DNA of 42,873 nt, from NCBI GenBank assembly GCA_003218395.1, contig QHNJ01000137.1:1-42873 (forward strand). The letters run 5' to 3'. Below are positions 8,734 through 16,889 of the stretch, piece after piece (positions within the stretch are counted from its first letter, which is position 1; each line of letters starts with the position of its first letter). Made by a program: the position numbers and the translations under genes. The notes beneath the pieces were generated by a model that was given only the letters and a program-made list of their open reading frames with translations, had not been told where the DNA came from and did no database searches. This DNA is from Verrucomicrobiota bacterium (GTDB lineage: Bacteria; Verrucomicrobiota; Verrucomicrobiia; Chthoniobacterales; UBA10450).

Positions 8734-9330
8734 ATGATTCCCGCGATTCTCCTTGTTCTTTCGGCCGCCGCTTATCGCGTTACGACCGGACTCTTGATTC
8801 ACTCCGGCGCGAGCTGGCTTTCCAATTTCGCGCCGGTCGCATCGATTGCGCTCTGTTGTGCGGCCTACTTTCCAAAAAGATACAAATTCTCAGTGCCTCT
8901 CATTACGCTTTTTATTTCCGACGCGGTGATAAATTTTCGTTACGGCGCGCCGCTGCTCGATCCGCAAATTTTCATGCGTTATTTCGCGCTCGCTGCGGTC
9001 GGCTGCGCCGGGTTTCTTTTGCAGAATCGCGCATCGCTGAAGGCGCTTTTGCCGGCTTCCATTGTTGGGTCGACATTTTTTTACGGGATCACGAACGCGT
9101 TTTCCTGGTCGAGCGATCCTGGTTACGCGAAGAATCTGGGAGGACTCATCCAAGCGCTCACGGTGGGATTGCCTCAGTACAGCGCAACGCCGAGCTGGAT
9201 GTTTTTTCGCAATTCACTCATTAGCGATCTTCTATTCACTATACTCTTTGTTCTCTGCATGAACTTCGGCCGAAGCGCTGAGAGGTCGCGTGCCGGCGCC
9301 GCGCGGTTCCGTCCCGCAGCTGCGGGATGA
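8734..9330 (+). CDS. DUF6580-like integral membrane protein
   Basis: A 198-aa polytopic protein with about five hydrophobic segments. NFAPVASIALCCAAYFPKR followed by VPLITLFISDAVIN matches the pattern of DUF6580 membrane proteins (small, function unknown, loosely like ECF-type substrate-binding components). ATG 8734 is preferred over TTG 8728. The last 15 residues (RSRAGAARFRPAAAG) are low-complexity and are encoded in part by a perfect palindrome, so the natural C-terminus may have been altered. Its stop overlaps the pdhA start (ATGA), implying co-transcription with the PDH genes, though there is no known functional link. Confidence 0.7.
   Translation: MIPAILLVLSAAAYRVTTGLLIHSGASWLSNFAPVASIALCCAAYFPKRYKFSVPLITLFISDAVINFRYGAPLLDPQIFMRYFALAAVGCAGFLLQNRASLKALLPASIVGSTFFYGITNAFSWSSDPGYAKNLGGLIQALTVGLPQYSATPSWMFFRNSLISDLLFTILFVLCMNFGRSAERSRAGAARFRPAAAG
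9312..9327. repeat. Perfect 16-bp palindrome at the DUF6580/pdhA junction
   Basis: tcccgcagctgcggga is a perfect palindrome. Its last A is the first base of the pdhA ATG, and it encodes the C-terminal residues of the upstream protein. It has REP-like base composition and sits at an operon junction, where it could fold over the pdhA start. Confidence 0.6.
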
Positions 9331-10313
9331 CCGCCATGCAGCCGGGGGAGCAGCGCGACGAAGTCGAGATGCTCTCGCTGATGCTGTTAATCCGGCGTTT
9401 CGAGGAACGCGCGAGTCAACAGTATCAAGCGCAGAAAGTCGGCGGCTTTTGTCATCTCTACATCGGCCAGGAAGCGGTCGTGGCCGGAGCGGTGGCGGCT
9501 GTGCGTGACGATGATTACATCATCACCGCATATCGCGATCATGCGCACGCACTCGCCCGCGGCACGAGCGCAAACGCATGCATGGCCGAACTTTTTGGAA
9601 AAGAAACCGGATGCTCGCGAGGGCTGGGTGGCTCGATGCACTTCTTCAACCGGCAAAATCACATGTACGGTGGTCACGCTATTGTGGGCGCCCACGTGCC
9701 ATTGGCTGTTGGATTGGCCTTTGCGATCAAGTACCGGGACGAGGATCGCGTGACACTCTGCTTCTTCGGCGACGGTGCAATCAATCAAGGATCTTTCCAC
9801 GAAGCTCTAAATCTCGCTGCTCTTTATAAATTGCCGATCGTTTTCATTTGCGAAAACAACCTCTTCGCCATGGGCACGTCGGTGAAAAGATCGACATCGC
9901 TGAAGCAAATTGTCGATCGCGCGGAGGGCTACGACATTCCCGGAGAAATTGTCGATGGAATGAACTTTCGCGAAGTTCGCGACAAAGTCGCCGAAATCGT
10001 GGACTCCATTCGGAAGGAATCGCATCCGGCATTCGTCGAAGTTCGCACTTATCGTTATCGCGGCCACTCGATGTCCGACCCGGCAAGTTACCGCACCAAG
10101 CTGGAGCTGGAGAAATATCGGCTCGATGATCCAATTACTCGTTTGCGTGCTCAGCTCACGCGGGAAGGGAAATTAACAAACGAGCAATTCGATCTGCTCG
10201 ACAAGCGCTCAAAGGAAATGGTGCTTGCGAGCGTAAAATTCGCCGAAGCAAGCCCTCAACCCCCGATCGAAAAGCTGCACGATTTTACCTACGCGGACGG
10301 GGCAAAGCCGTGA
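9327..10313 (+). CDS. pdhA: Pyruvate dehydrogenase E1 component, alpha subunit
   Basis: Thiamine-diphosphate-dependent subunit that decarboxylates pyruvate in the alpha2beta2 form of PDH. The 328 aa include YRDHAHALARG (about 69-79), the TPP motif GDGAINQGSFHEALNLAAL through ICENN (148-178), and the phosphorylation-loop region YRGHSMSDPASYR. Length and motifs match the PDH E1alpha family rather than the longer branched-chain E1alpha, though a 2-oxoacid or acetoin dehydrogenase cannot be excluded by eye. ATG 9327 overlaps the previous stop; ATG 9336 is a possible alternative. It is followed by E1beta with a 4-bp overlap (GTGA), so translation is probably coupled. Confidence 0.92.
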   Translation: MTAMQPGEQRDEVEMLSLMLLIRRFEERASQQYQAQKVGGFCHLYIGQEAVVAGAVAAVRDDDYIITAYRDHAHALARGTSANACMAELFGKETGCSRGLGGSMHFFNRQNHMYGGHAIVGAHVPLAVGLAFAIKYRDEDRVTLCFFGDGAINQGSFHEALNLAALYKLPIVFICENNLFAMGTSVKRSTSLKQIVDRAEGYDIPGEIVDGMNFREVRDKVAEIVDSIRKESHPAFVEVRTYRYRGHSMSDPASYRTKLELEKYRLDDPITRLRAQLTREGKLTNEQFDLLDKRSKEMVLASVKFAEASPQPPIEKLHDFTYADGAKP

Positions 10314-11293
10314 GAGAAATTACTTATCGCCAGGCACTCAACGAAGCGCTGGCTGAAGAGTTGGAGCGCGATCCAAACGTTTTTTTGATGGGCGAGGAAG
10401 TCGCTGAATATCACGGCGCCTACAAGGTAAGTCAGGGCCTGCTTGAGCGCTTCGGACCGAGGCGCATCATCGACACCCCCATCAGCGAGAACGGATTTGC
10501 GGGCCTGGGTGTTGGTGCGGCGATGGTCGGCTTGCGGCCGATTATCGAGTTTATGACGTTCAGCTTTTCGCTCGTAGCTTTCGATCAGGTCGTGAATAAC
10601 GCGCCGAACATGTTCACAATGTCGGGGGGGCAATTTAATATCCCGATCACTTTCCGCGGTCCCAATGGACCGGCGCATCAACTCGGTGCAACGCACTCGC
10701 ACGCGACCGAAAACTTCTATGCCAGCGTGCCCGGCCTGAAAGTTTGCACGCCGGCCACGCCGCGTGACGCAAAAGGGCTGCTCAAAACAGCTGTGCGTGA
10801 TAACAATCCAGTGCTCGTTTTGGAAGCGGAACTGCTCTACAGCTCGAAGGGAATGGTCGAGCCGCCGGACGAAGAGCTGCTCATTCCTCTCGGCAAAGCG
10901 GAAGTGAAGCGGGAAGGCAGCGACGTGTCGGTTATTTGTTATGCGCAGACGGTTCCGCTCGCTCTTAAAGTCGCGGCTCAACTCGAGGAGGAAGACATCT
11001 CCGCCGAGATCGTCGATCTTCGGTCGATCAAGCCGCTGGACGAGAAAGCGATCTTTGATTCTGTCGCGAAAACGCATCGCGTGGTGATCGTAGAACAAGA
11101 TCATCCGTTTTGTGGCGTGGGCGCCGAAGTTTGCTACCGGATACAGAGAAACATTTTTGATGAGATCGACGCACCAATCCTTCGCGTATCGCAAGAAGAC
11201 GTACCGATGCCGTACAACGAGCGTCTCGAGAAAGCCGTGCTGCCGAACGCGGATAAACTCCTCGCTGCCGTGAAACAGGTTTGCTACGCATGA
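10310..11293 (+). CDS. pdhB: Pyruvate dehydrogenase E1 component, beta subunit
   Basis: Partner of E1alpha, completing the TPP site. The 327-aa protein begins at a GTG (10310) overlapping the pdhA stop and reads REITYRQALNEALAEELERD, the standard E1beta start. Other conserved segments are FLMGEEVAEYHGAYKVSQGL, DTPISENGFAGLGVGAAM (with the TPP-activating Glu), RGPNGPAHQLGATHSH, and the C-terminal VEQDHPFCGVGAEV and VSQEDVPMPYNERLE. It forms an operon with pdhA. A 89-bp spacer with an inverted repeat separates it from the E2 gene. No E3 (lpd) gene is in the window. Confidence 0.93.
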   Translation: MREITYRQALNEALAEELERDPNVFLMGEEVAEYHGAYKVSQGLLERFGPRRIIDTPISENGFAGLGVGAAMVGLRPIIEFMTFSFSLVAFDQVVNNAPNMFTMSGGQFNIPITFRGPNGPAHQLGATHSHATENFYASVPGLKVCTPATPRDAKGLLKTAVRDNNPVLVLEAELLYSSKGMVEPPDEELLIPLGKAEVKREGSDVSVICYAQTVPLALKVAAQLEEEDISAEIVDLRSIKPLDEKAIFDSVAKTHRVVIVEQDHPFCGVGAEVCYRIQRNIFDEIDAPILRVSQEDVPMPYNERLEKAVLPNADKLLAAVKQVCYA

Positions 11294-11300
11294 CGACGTT

Positions 11301-11370
11301 AAAAGAGTTACAGATGTTACAAGGTTCAAAAGGGAAACTGTTGTAACATTGTAACTCCTGTAACCTCTTT
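11301..11370. repeat. Inverted repeat of the GTTACAGGAGTTACAATGTTACA class between pdhB and pdhC
   Basis: The left arm aaagagttacagatgttacaa and the reverse complement of the right arm (aaagaggttacaggagtt plus acaatgttacaa) are the same sequence, with about 9 bp missing from the left copy. The arms flank an 18-bp loop and could form a hairpin in the pdh mRNA. It resembles a dispersed intergenic repeat type rather than a terminator, since no T-tract follows. Confidence 0.6.
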
Positions 11371-11382
11371 ACCTTTTTCATC

Positions 11383-12685
11383 ATGCCAGAAATTCAAATG
11401 CCGAAACTGAGCGACACGATGACGGAGGGTACTCTCGTCGCGTGGAAGAAAAAGAAGGGCGACGAAATTTCGGCCGGCGAAGTGCTGGCCGAGATCGAGA
11501 CCGACAAGGCGACCATGGAATGGGAATCGCCTGAAGATGGAACGCTCACCGAAATTTATGTCGAAGAAGGCGGCAAGGTAAACGTCGGCGACAAGATCGC
11601 GTTCATCGGCGGCGAAGGCGAGGAGGCGCCAAAGGAAGAGGAAAAAGCGGAAGAAAAAAAGGGAGAGGGCCCAGAAGGCGAGAAGCAAGACGAGAAAGCA
11701 AAGCGTGAGAAGGAGGAAGCAAAAAAGGAGCCGGAGGAAAAGGAAGAGATAGCAAGAAAAGAAGAAAAGCCGGAGAAGCCGAAAACGGAAAAGAAAGAGG
11801 AAAAAAGAGCGACGCCACAGAAGGCGGAAAAGAAAGTTGAAGCTGAAAAACCAGCGCCAACGATCGAGAGGCCTGAAGAAGCGCGCGTAAAAGCGTCACC
11901 GGTCGCGCGGCGAATTGCAGCCGAACTCGGCGTTGATCTTTCCAGCGTCAAGGGCACAGGCCCGGAAGGTCGTGTCACCGAAACCGACGTGCGCGCCGCC
12001 GCGCATTCAACTCTCCGGCATGCGCAAAATCATCGCGCAACGCCTAGTCGAAAGTCTCGGCCCGATTCCGCATTTTTATCTGAATATCGACATCAATGCC
12101 GGTCCGCTCATGGAGGCGCGCGAGGAATTGAAATCGGCCGGCGAAGAGGCGGACGCCGCCAAAATCACAGTGAACGACTTTGTTTTAAAGGCCGCCGTAC
12201 AGGCCGCAGTAAAGGTGCCGCGAGTGAATGCCTCGTTCGATGGCGATGCATTTGTGCAGTACGCCGATGTCGATCTTGGCATCGCGGTCGCGATTGAAGA
12301 TGGATTGTTGACGCCGGTGATCCGCGCGGCGCAAAACAAATCGCTACGCGAGATCAGTGAGCTGGTGAAGGACCTGGCGCATCGTGCGCGCAACAAACGA
12401 ATGAAGCCTGAAGAATTTCAAGGCGGCACATTCACCGTTTCCAATCTTGGCGGCATGGGAATCGACAGTTTTGCCGCCGTCATTAATCCGCCGCAAGGAT
12501 TCATTCTCGCCGTCGGCAAGATCACGAAAGTGCCCGTCATCGATGATTGCGATCAAATCGTTGTCGGCCATCGCATGTTGATCACGATGAGCTGTGACCA
12601 CCGCGTCATCGACGGCGCTCTCGGTGCCGAATATCTGAAAGAACTCCGGCATCTGCTGGAAAACCCGGCGCTGCTTTTGGTCTGA
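11383..12685 (+). pseudogene. pdhC: Pyruvate dehydrogenase E2 (dihydrolipoamide acetyltransferase), frameshifted
   Basis: E2 forms the PDH core and passes acetyl groups from lipoate to CoA. The first ORF (11383..12297) holds a lipoyl domain (lipoylated K42 in EIETDKATMEWESP), a very charged Glu/Lys linker (about 85-165), and the E1/E3-binding domain (ASPVARRIAAELGVDLSSVK, then GPEGRVTETDVRAAA). The frame then changes, near 11995-12005. The catalytic domain continues in the second ORF from IQLSGMRKIIAQRL to the HxxxDG active site SCDHRVIDGALGAEYLKEL. The usual 20-40 residue linker between binding and catalytic domains is absent at the junction, so a short deletion with frameshift explains the data better than one miscalled base. 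If real, the enzyme is inactive unless another E2 exists; if an assembly error, the gene is intact. Confidence 0.85.
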
Positions 12686-12761
12686 ATCGGTTGTCGTGCA
12701 GGGCAATGGAAATTCTGGGGACCACAGACTCGAGCCTGCGCTGCCCGGAACCTCAGGCGCG

Positions 12762-13247
12762 TTATCGCATCGCTGTTTCCCAGGCCATGAAGTCATCCAG
12801 GGTTTGCCGGGTTCTCGCGGCCGCAAACTCGATAACGGTCGCGTCATCCACAAAGCCGAGAAACGGGGTTTTGTCTGGAATCAAATCGAATGGGTCGACC
12901 AAATAACTGAGAGCTGCAACGATCCACAAGAGCGCGTCGCTCGAAACCTGATCGTATTCGCCGCGATGGTACGCGCGGATTAACCGCAACATCGTTTGGA
13001 GATAGGACCAGTTGTCTTGGAACGGCTCCCTGGGGACTGCCGCTGCCTTTCTCGCCGCCTCGTTGAAAAGCGCTTGTAAACTTTCGGGATTGTTGACACA
13101 CGATTTCGCATTGATTAGCGCCCGGGCAAACGCATCGCTACGAAGGGCAGGTTTCTGATACGGGATGCGCTGCTCAAGATTCTTCGAAGCCGACCGCCCC
13201 CGTGTCGTTCTCCGCGATTTCGTTTTGACCTTTTTCGCCTTTTTCAT
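12762..13247 (-). CDS. DUF1232 (YkvA-type) protein
   Basis: A 161-aa protein of unknown role. The N-terminal 30 residues are Lys/Arg-rich (MKKAKKVKTKSRRTTRGR). The C-terminal half carries the DUF1232 signature: ALLWIVAALSYLVDPFDLIPDKTPFLGFVDDATVIEFA, a short hydrophobic helical pair with a conserved D-DLIPD turn. Family members are usually small membrane-associated proteins. It converges with the pdh operon, and the 77-bp gap shows no strong terminator. Confidence 0.8.
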   Translation of the reverse strand: MKKAKKVKTKSRRTTRGRSASKNLEQRIPYQKPALRSDAFARALINAKSCVNNPESLQALFNEAARKAAAVPREPFQDNWSYLQTMLRLIRAYHRGEYDQVSSDALLWIVAALSYLVDPFDLIPDKTPFLGFVDDATVIEFAAARTRQTLDDFMAWETAMR

Positions 13248-13320
13248 GAAACGCTATGAAAGCACCTCGATTCGCCGATGAGAAGCCGATTCGTCTTTAA
13301 TTAAAGATCGACGATCAATC

Positions 13321-14346
13321 CTAAGGTTTTGTCGCGAAAATCAACGGTGATGGTCCGGGCGCTTGGAGTTTGCGTACTTTTTTGAAGCCAGCTTCTTCAA
13401 GCCAGCGTTTGATTTCGCTAAAGCTGAACGTATCGCCCCGTTCGCTGTGGACCAGCATGTTCACGGCAAAGATCAATCCATTCAACGGTCCCGTGCGATC
13501 GTCATTCACCAGCCATTCGGCAATTGCGATAATTCCACCGGATTTAAGCGCCCGAAAAGTTTTCGCGAGCAACTTTCGGCTACGCTCTTCGCCTTCGGTA
13601 TGAAGAATGTGACCCAGCGTGGCGATGTCGTACCCATTGCCAAAATCGGCTTCGAGCACGTCGCCTTCGATGTAGGAGAAGCGATCAGCCACGCCGAATT
13701 TCTGCGTGATGCGCTTGGTAGTCGGAATCATTTCCGGCCAATCCTGCGCCGTCACGCGTATAAGAGGCGATTGTTGCGCGAGCGCAATTCCCCAAATGCC
13801 AGAGCCGGCGGCGACATCGAGCACGCGAACAGCGTCGCGTTTCTTCGCAAGACGGAGCGCCTGCCCTAGCGCGGTGGCCGCCGGATAACTCATCGGGATA
13901 ATGTGCTCGACGAGGACCGAAAAAAATTGCGGCCCGTGCGCCTGCAGATTAAGCGCAACTGGCGGTGCGCTGGTTTTTACCGCTTCACCCAAGTGCAGCC
14001 AATCAGGAATGTGATGGCTCTTCACCATGGCGAAAAGTCCAGCGAGGCTGCCCGGCTTGTCGGTTACGAGAAAGTTTTCGCTTTCGGGCGTGAGCGAATA
14101 TTTTCCCTGTCGGTCCTTTTTTAAGAGTTCGAGGCCAACCAGCGCATTCATGATTGCCCGGAGTCCTCGCTCGGATGCGCCGGTTTTGTTTTTGACTTGC
14201 TGGACTGTTTTCGAACCGTTTTGAAGCGAATCGAAGACTTTGTTGGTCGCTGCGGCTCCGATGATGAGCGGCGGCGTGTAAGCGGAGGCAAATTGCATCA
14301 GGCGCTCGGGAGTGACTTGTTTTTTCTTGGAAGTTTTCCTTGGCAT
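13321..14346 (-). CDS. SAM-dependent O-methyltransferase-like protein
   Basis: A 341-aa methyltransferase of the two-domain O-methyltransferase type (acetylserotonin/plant COMT-like). The N-terminal winged-helix 'dimerisation' region contains LQNGSKTVQQVKNKTGASERGLRAIMNAL. The Rossmann domain shows VRVLDVAAGSGIWGIAL (SAM motif I), VTAQDWPEM (motif II acidic residue), YIEGDVLEADFGNGYDIATLGHILH and LKSGGIIAIAEWL. Substrate unknown; bacterial relatives act on pigments, quinones and secondary metabolites. ATG 14346 is chosen over TTG 14382. It is divergent from a small membrane protein. Confidence 0.82.
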   Translation of the reverse strand: MPRKTSKKKQVTPERLMQFASAYTPPLIIGAAATNKVFDSLQNGSKTVQQVKNKTGASERGLRAIMNALVGLELLKKDRQGKYSLTPESENFLVTDKPGSLAGLFAMVKSHHIPDWLHLGEAVKTSAPPVALNLQAHGPQFFSVLVEHIIPMSYPAATALGQALRLAKKRDAVRVLDVAAGSGIWGIALAQQSPLIRVTAQDWPEMIPTTKRITQKFGVADRFSYIEGDVLEADFGNGYDIATLGHILHTEGEERSRKLLAKTFRALKSGGIIAIAEWLVNDDRTGPLNGLIFAVNMLVHSERGDTFSFSEIKRWLEEAGFKKVRKLQAPGPSPLIFATKP

Positions 14347-14483
14347 TTTTGATTTGGCTTTTTGGATCGTAAGATCGATCAATAACGAGCGTGGCGGCGC
14401 TGGTAAATCAGTTAACTGTGTCGAACAATTCTAACAAAAGGACGTGGCGCACGACATCGTTCATTATTCATGCAACACGCGGT

Positions 14484-14768
14484 GTGATTCGAGATCAAAC
14501 GCTCAGGCGCAACATTATGTTTATTTTGCTTCTCGCCGCGCTGACCCTCCTGTTTTCTGGCACAACATTTTTGCAAACAACGCTTAATCCGCGCGAGCGC
14601 CCAATCTGGTTTATTCTGTTTTGGATCGTTTGCGGATGGTTAACCGTGACGGCGCTGTTCCTGGCGATCTTCGATTTGCTGGTCGTCACACTCCAATCGC
14701 GCAGAGCGCAACGGTCGCTGCGGGAGAATCTGAAAACGAAGTCGCCAAAATCGACAATTAACGAATGA
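14484..14768 (+). CDS. Small two-TM membrane protein of unknown function
   Basis: About 94 aa from GTG 14484 (the ORF track begins at GTG 14391, which adds 31 polar residues; the start is uncertain). Two hydrophobic segments, MFILLLAALTLLFSGTTFL and WFILFWIVCGWLTVTALFLAIFDLLVV, are joined by LNPRERP, followed by a basic tail (LQSRRAQRSLRENLKTK). It sits just ahead of the dGTPase-like gene with 7 bp between stop and start, so the two are probably co-transcribed. Not recognised as a named family. Confidence 0.55.
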   Translation: MIRDQTLRRNIMFILLLAALTLLFSGTTFLQTTLNPRERPIWFILFWIVCGWLTVTALFLAIFDLLVVTLQSRRAQRSLRENLKTKSPKSTINE

Positions 14769-14775
14769 TCGGGGC

Positions 14776-16104
14776 GTGAAAATGGCGACAACCAGGCAGC
14801 GATCGTCTGAGCCGCGCTTCCGATCGGTCGCCGGTCGCCATGGCGGCGTTCGGCCCGGCGAACATAGAGACGGCTACAAGTCGCGCGAGGAAATGGAAGC
14901 GACGGAGCGCGCCACGATTGCGCCGTTTGCCCAGAGATCTGGCGATTCGCGCGGCCGAAAATATCCAGAGCCCAGCCATGCGTATCGCACAGAATTTCAA
15001 CGAGATCGCGCACGCATCATTCATTCGCGGGCCTTTCGCAGGCTCGAGTACAAAACGCAGGTCTTCCTGAATGGGACCGGTGACCATTTGCGCACCCGGT
15101 TGACTCATTCGATCGAGGTGGCCTCCATCAGCCGCACAATCGCGCGTGCATTGGGACTGAACGAAGACCTCGCGGAAGCAATTGCACTCGCCCATGACCT
15201 GGGCCATTCGCCTTTTGGCCACTCCGGAGAAGAGATGCTCGCCGAATGTATGCGCGCTCACGGTGGGTTCGATCACAACCGCCAGAGCTTGCGGGTCGTG
15301 GAGCTCCTCGAAAATCCGTATCCAAAGTTTCCGGGTTTGAACCTGACATTTGAAGTACTGGAAGGTTTGCGAAAACATCGAGCCTTTTATGAGATGCCGA
15401 AAGTGGCGCGACCCGCCTTGGGCGGGTTGCAAGGTGAAGAAGGCAAGCTCACTACGGGGCGAATCCGTGTCGCCGCGGCGACCGGACCAGAGGTTCACTC
15501 CGCTTTAGAGAAGTATCATTGTCCATCATTGGAGGCGCAGATCGCAGATCTCGCGGACGAGATCACTTATTACAGTCATGATCTGGATGATGCGGTCGAT
15601 TTTGAAATTTTAAGCGCGGAGCGATTGGAAGAAAACGAAGTCTGGCGTCACAGCCGTCGCGCCGTGCTGGCACGTTATCCTGACGCGCGCGAACCTGAGC
15701 TGCACAGGTTGATCATTCGCGACATTATCGATGTGCAAGTGCGCGATGTGATAACAACAAGCGCGCAATCGATTGCTGATGCTGGTGTGCAAAGTGCGGA
15801 TTCAGTCCGCGTACAGCCGGCACCGCTCATTTGCTACAGTGACGATCTGTTACAAGCAAATCGCGCCCTGCGGAAGTTTCTATATGAGAATGTTTACTAT
15901 CACCCACGCGTTGCCGGTGTGAACCGGCGCGCGTGCGAGATGCTGAGAAAAGTCTTCGAAACATACCTTCTCGATCCTGACCGACTCGGCGACACAGCAA
16001 CAAAACGAATTGAGGTAGAAGGGCTGCATCGCACTGTATGTGACTACATTGCGGGAATGACCGATCGCTATTTGATGGAAGAATATGCGCGCATCGCCCT
16101 GTAG
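14776..16104 (+). CDS. dgt: dGTPase-like HD-domain triphosphohydrolase, with an insertion
   Basis: Hydrolyses dGTP or other dNTPs to the nucleoside and triphosphate. The 442-aa protein carries RAFRRLEYKTQVF, RLTHSIEVASISR (H111), the HD pair in ALAHDLGHSPFGHSGE (H140 D141), GFDHNRQSLR, and LADEITYYSHDLDDAV with the fourth metal ligand. Between LRKHRAFYEMP and PSLEAQIADLADE it has about 30 residues more than the family normally shows; this stretch (VARPALGGLQGEEGKLTTGRIRVAAATG) is encoded by DNA with a 17-bp palindrome, and looks like an in-frame repeat insertion. It lies in the loop before the helix bearing metal ligands, so activity may survive. GTG 14776 start, or ATG 14782. Confidence 0.88.
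   Translation: MKMATTRQRSSEPRFRSVAGRHGGVRPGEHRDGYKSREEMEATERATIAPFAQRSGDSRGRKYPEPSHAYRTEFQRDRARIIHSRAFRRLEYKTQVFLNGTGDHLRTRLTHSIEVASISRTIARALGLNEDLAEAIALAHDLGHSPFGHSGEEMLAECMRAHGGFDHNRQSLRVVELLENPYPKFPGLNLTFEVLEGLRKHRAFYEMPKVARPALGGLQGEEGKLTTGRIRVAAATGPEVHSALEKYHCPSLEAQIADLADEITYYSHDLDDAVDFEILSAERLEENEVWRHSRRAVLARYPDAREPELHRLIIRDIIDVQVRDVITTSAQSIADAGVQSADSVRVQPAPLICYSDDLLQANRALRKFLYENVYYHPRVAGVNRRACEMLRKVFETYLLDPDRLGDTATKRIEVEGLHRTVCDYIAGMTDRYLMEEYARIAL
15411..15427. repeat. REP-like palindrome inside dgt
   Basis: acccgccttgggcgggt forms a 7-bp stem with a 3-nt loop. It marks the DNA encoding the extra about 30 residues in the dGTPase-like protein, and has the same stem/loop geometry as the palindrome at 30813. 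Confidence 0.6.
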
Positions 16105-16179
16105 CGCCTCGCTGCGCGGGGGCGGCGCCGATGAGTTCGAGACAGGCACGCCGCGCGTCTCACAGACACGTGGCGACAG

Positions 16180-16812
16180 TCACGCTGCCGCGCTTCCATT
16201 CTCTTCACGCAAATACTGTATCACGAGCCGCAGCCGCTGATTTATTGAAAGTTCTTCAAGAATGCGCTGGCGGTGCAGAGGATCGCTCACGAATGTTGAG
16301 GCGACGAGATCGGCGAGCATTTCCGGGTCGCTTAAATCGGAGAGATACCGATCTACTTTGGGCGGAAGCTGCCGTTGCCCATCGTTTTTGAGGTTCGAAT
16401 AAAGCTCCAGGACTTTGGTAGCGAGCGCTTCGGTTTCAACCGAAGGGACGGAGTCAGATTCAAGGGAGTCAATTGTCGCGACCGGAAACGGCGCTTCTTG
16501 CTCGAAATCTCTGAATCGTACACGCTCCAGCCCCTGCAGAATCAGGTTCGAAGTGCCATCGCCGCGTTCGACGCAGGCGCGAATCAGACCGACCCCGGCG
16601 ATGTGAAAGAAATCTGCGCGCGATTGCCATTCTGTGCAGTGTGGTTTGATCAGTGCGACGCAGAACATGCGATGATGAGCGAGGGCGTGCTTTAGCATCT
16701 TGCGGTAGCGCGGCTCGAAGATGTAAAGCGGAAGCAGCGCGTGCGGAAAGAGCAAAGCCCCGGGCAAAGGCATGACCGGTACTCGCTTGGGCAAAATGAC
16801 GGATGCAGCCAT
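16180..16812 (-). CDS. Lon N-terminal-domain (LON substrate-binding) protein
   Basis: A 210-aa stand-alone LON N-terminal domain protein, lacking any AAA+ or protease domain. VMPLPGALLFPHALLPLYIFEPRYRKML is the conserved start of the domain; GVGLIRACVERGDGTSNLILQGLERVRF forms the PUA-like beta core, and a C-terminal helical part follows (LADLVASTF...RQRILEEL). Family members are thought to bind peptides, but no reaction is known. ATG 16812 is preferred over the ORF-track start (16893) because AAGGA sits about 6 bp upstream and the domain begins just after. Last gene of the minus-strand run from the antiporter; converges with dgt. Confidence 0.85.
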   Translation of the reverse strand: MAASVILPKRVPVMPLPGALLFPHALLPLYIFEPRYRKMLKHALAHHRMFCVALIKPHCTEWQSRADFFHIAGVGLIRACVERGDGTSNLILQGLERVRFRDFEQEAPFPVATIDSLESDSVPSVETEALATKVLELYSNLKNDGQRQLPPKVDRYLSDLSDPEMLADLVASTFVSDPLHRQRILEELSINQRLRLVIQYLREENGSAAA

Positions 16813-16889
16813 ACCGCGATCCTTTATTTTAGTAAAATATCCGCGCTGAGAAAAGGGCAAGCAGGCCGCACGCAAAAATACTCTCGCTA

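Noticed and set aside
10289-11329. 346-aa minus-strand ORF opposite pdhB
   Set aside because: No recognisable motifs and fully overlapped by a clear E1beta gene.
11556-11978. Minus-strand Ser/Phe-rich ORFs across pdhC
   Set aside because: Complement of Glu/Lys-rich codons in the E2 linker gives long open antisense frames by composition.
11990-12010. Programmed frameshift in pdhC
   Set aside because: No slippery heptamer or downstream structure was seen, and residues are missing as well; deletion or assembly error fits better.
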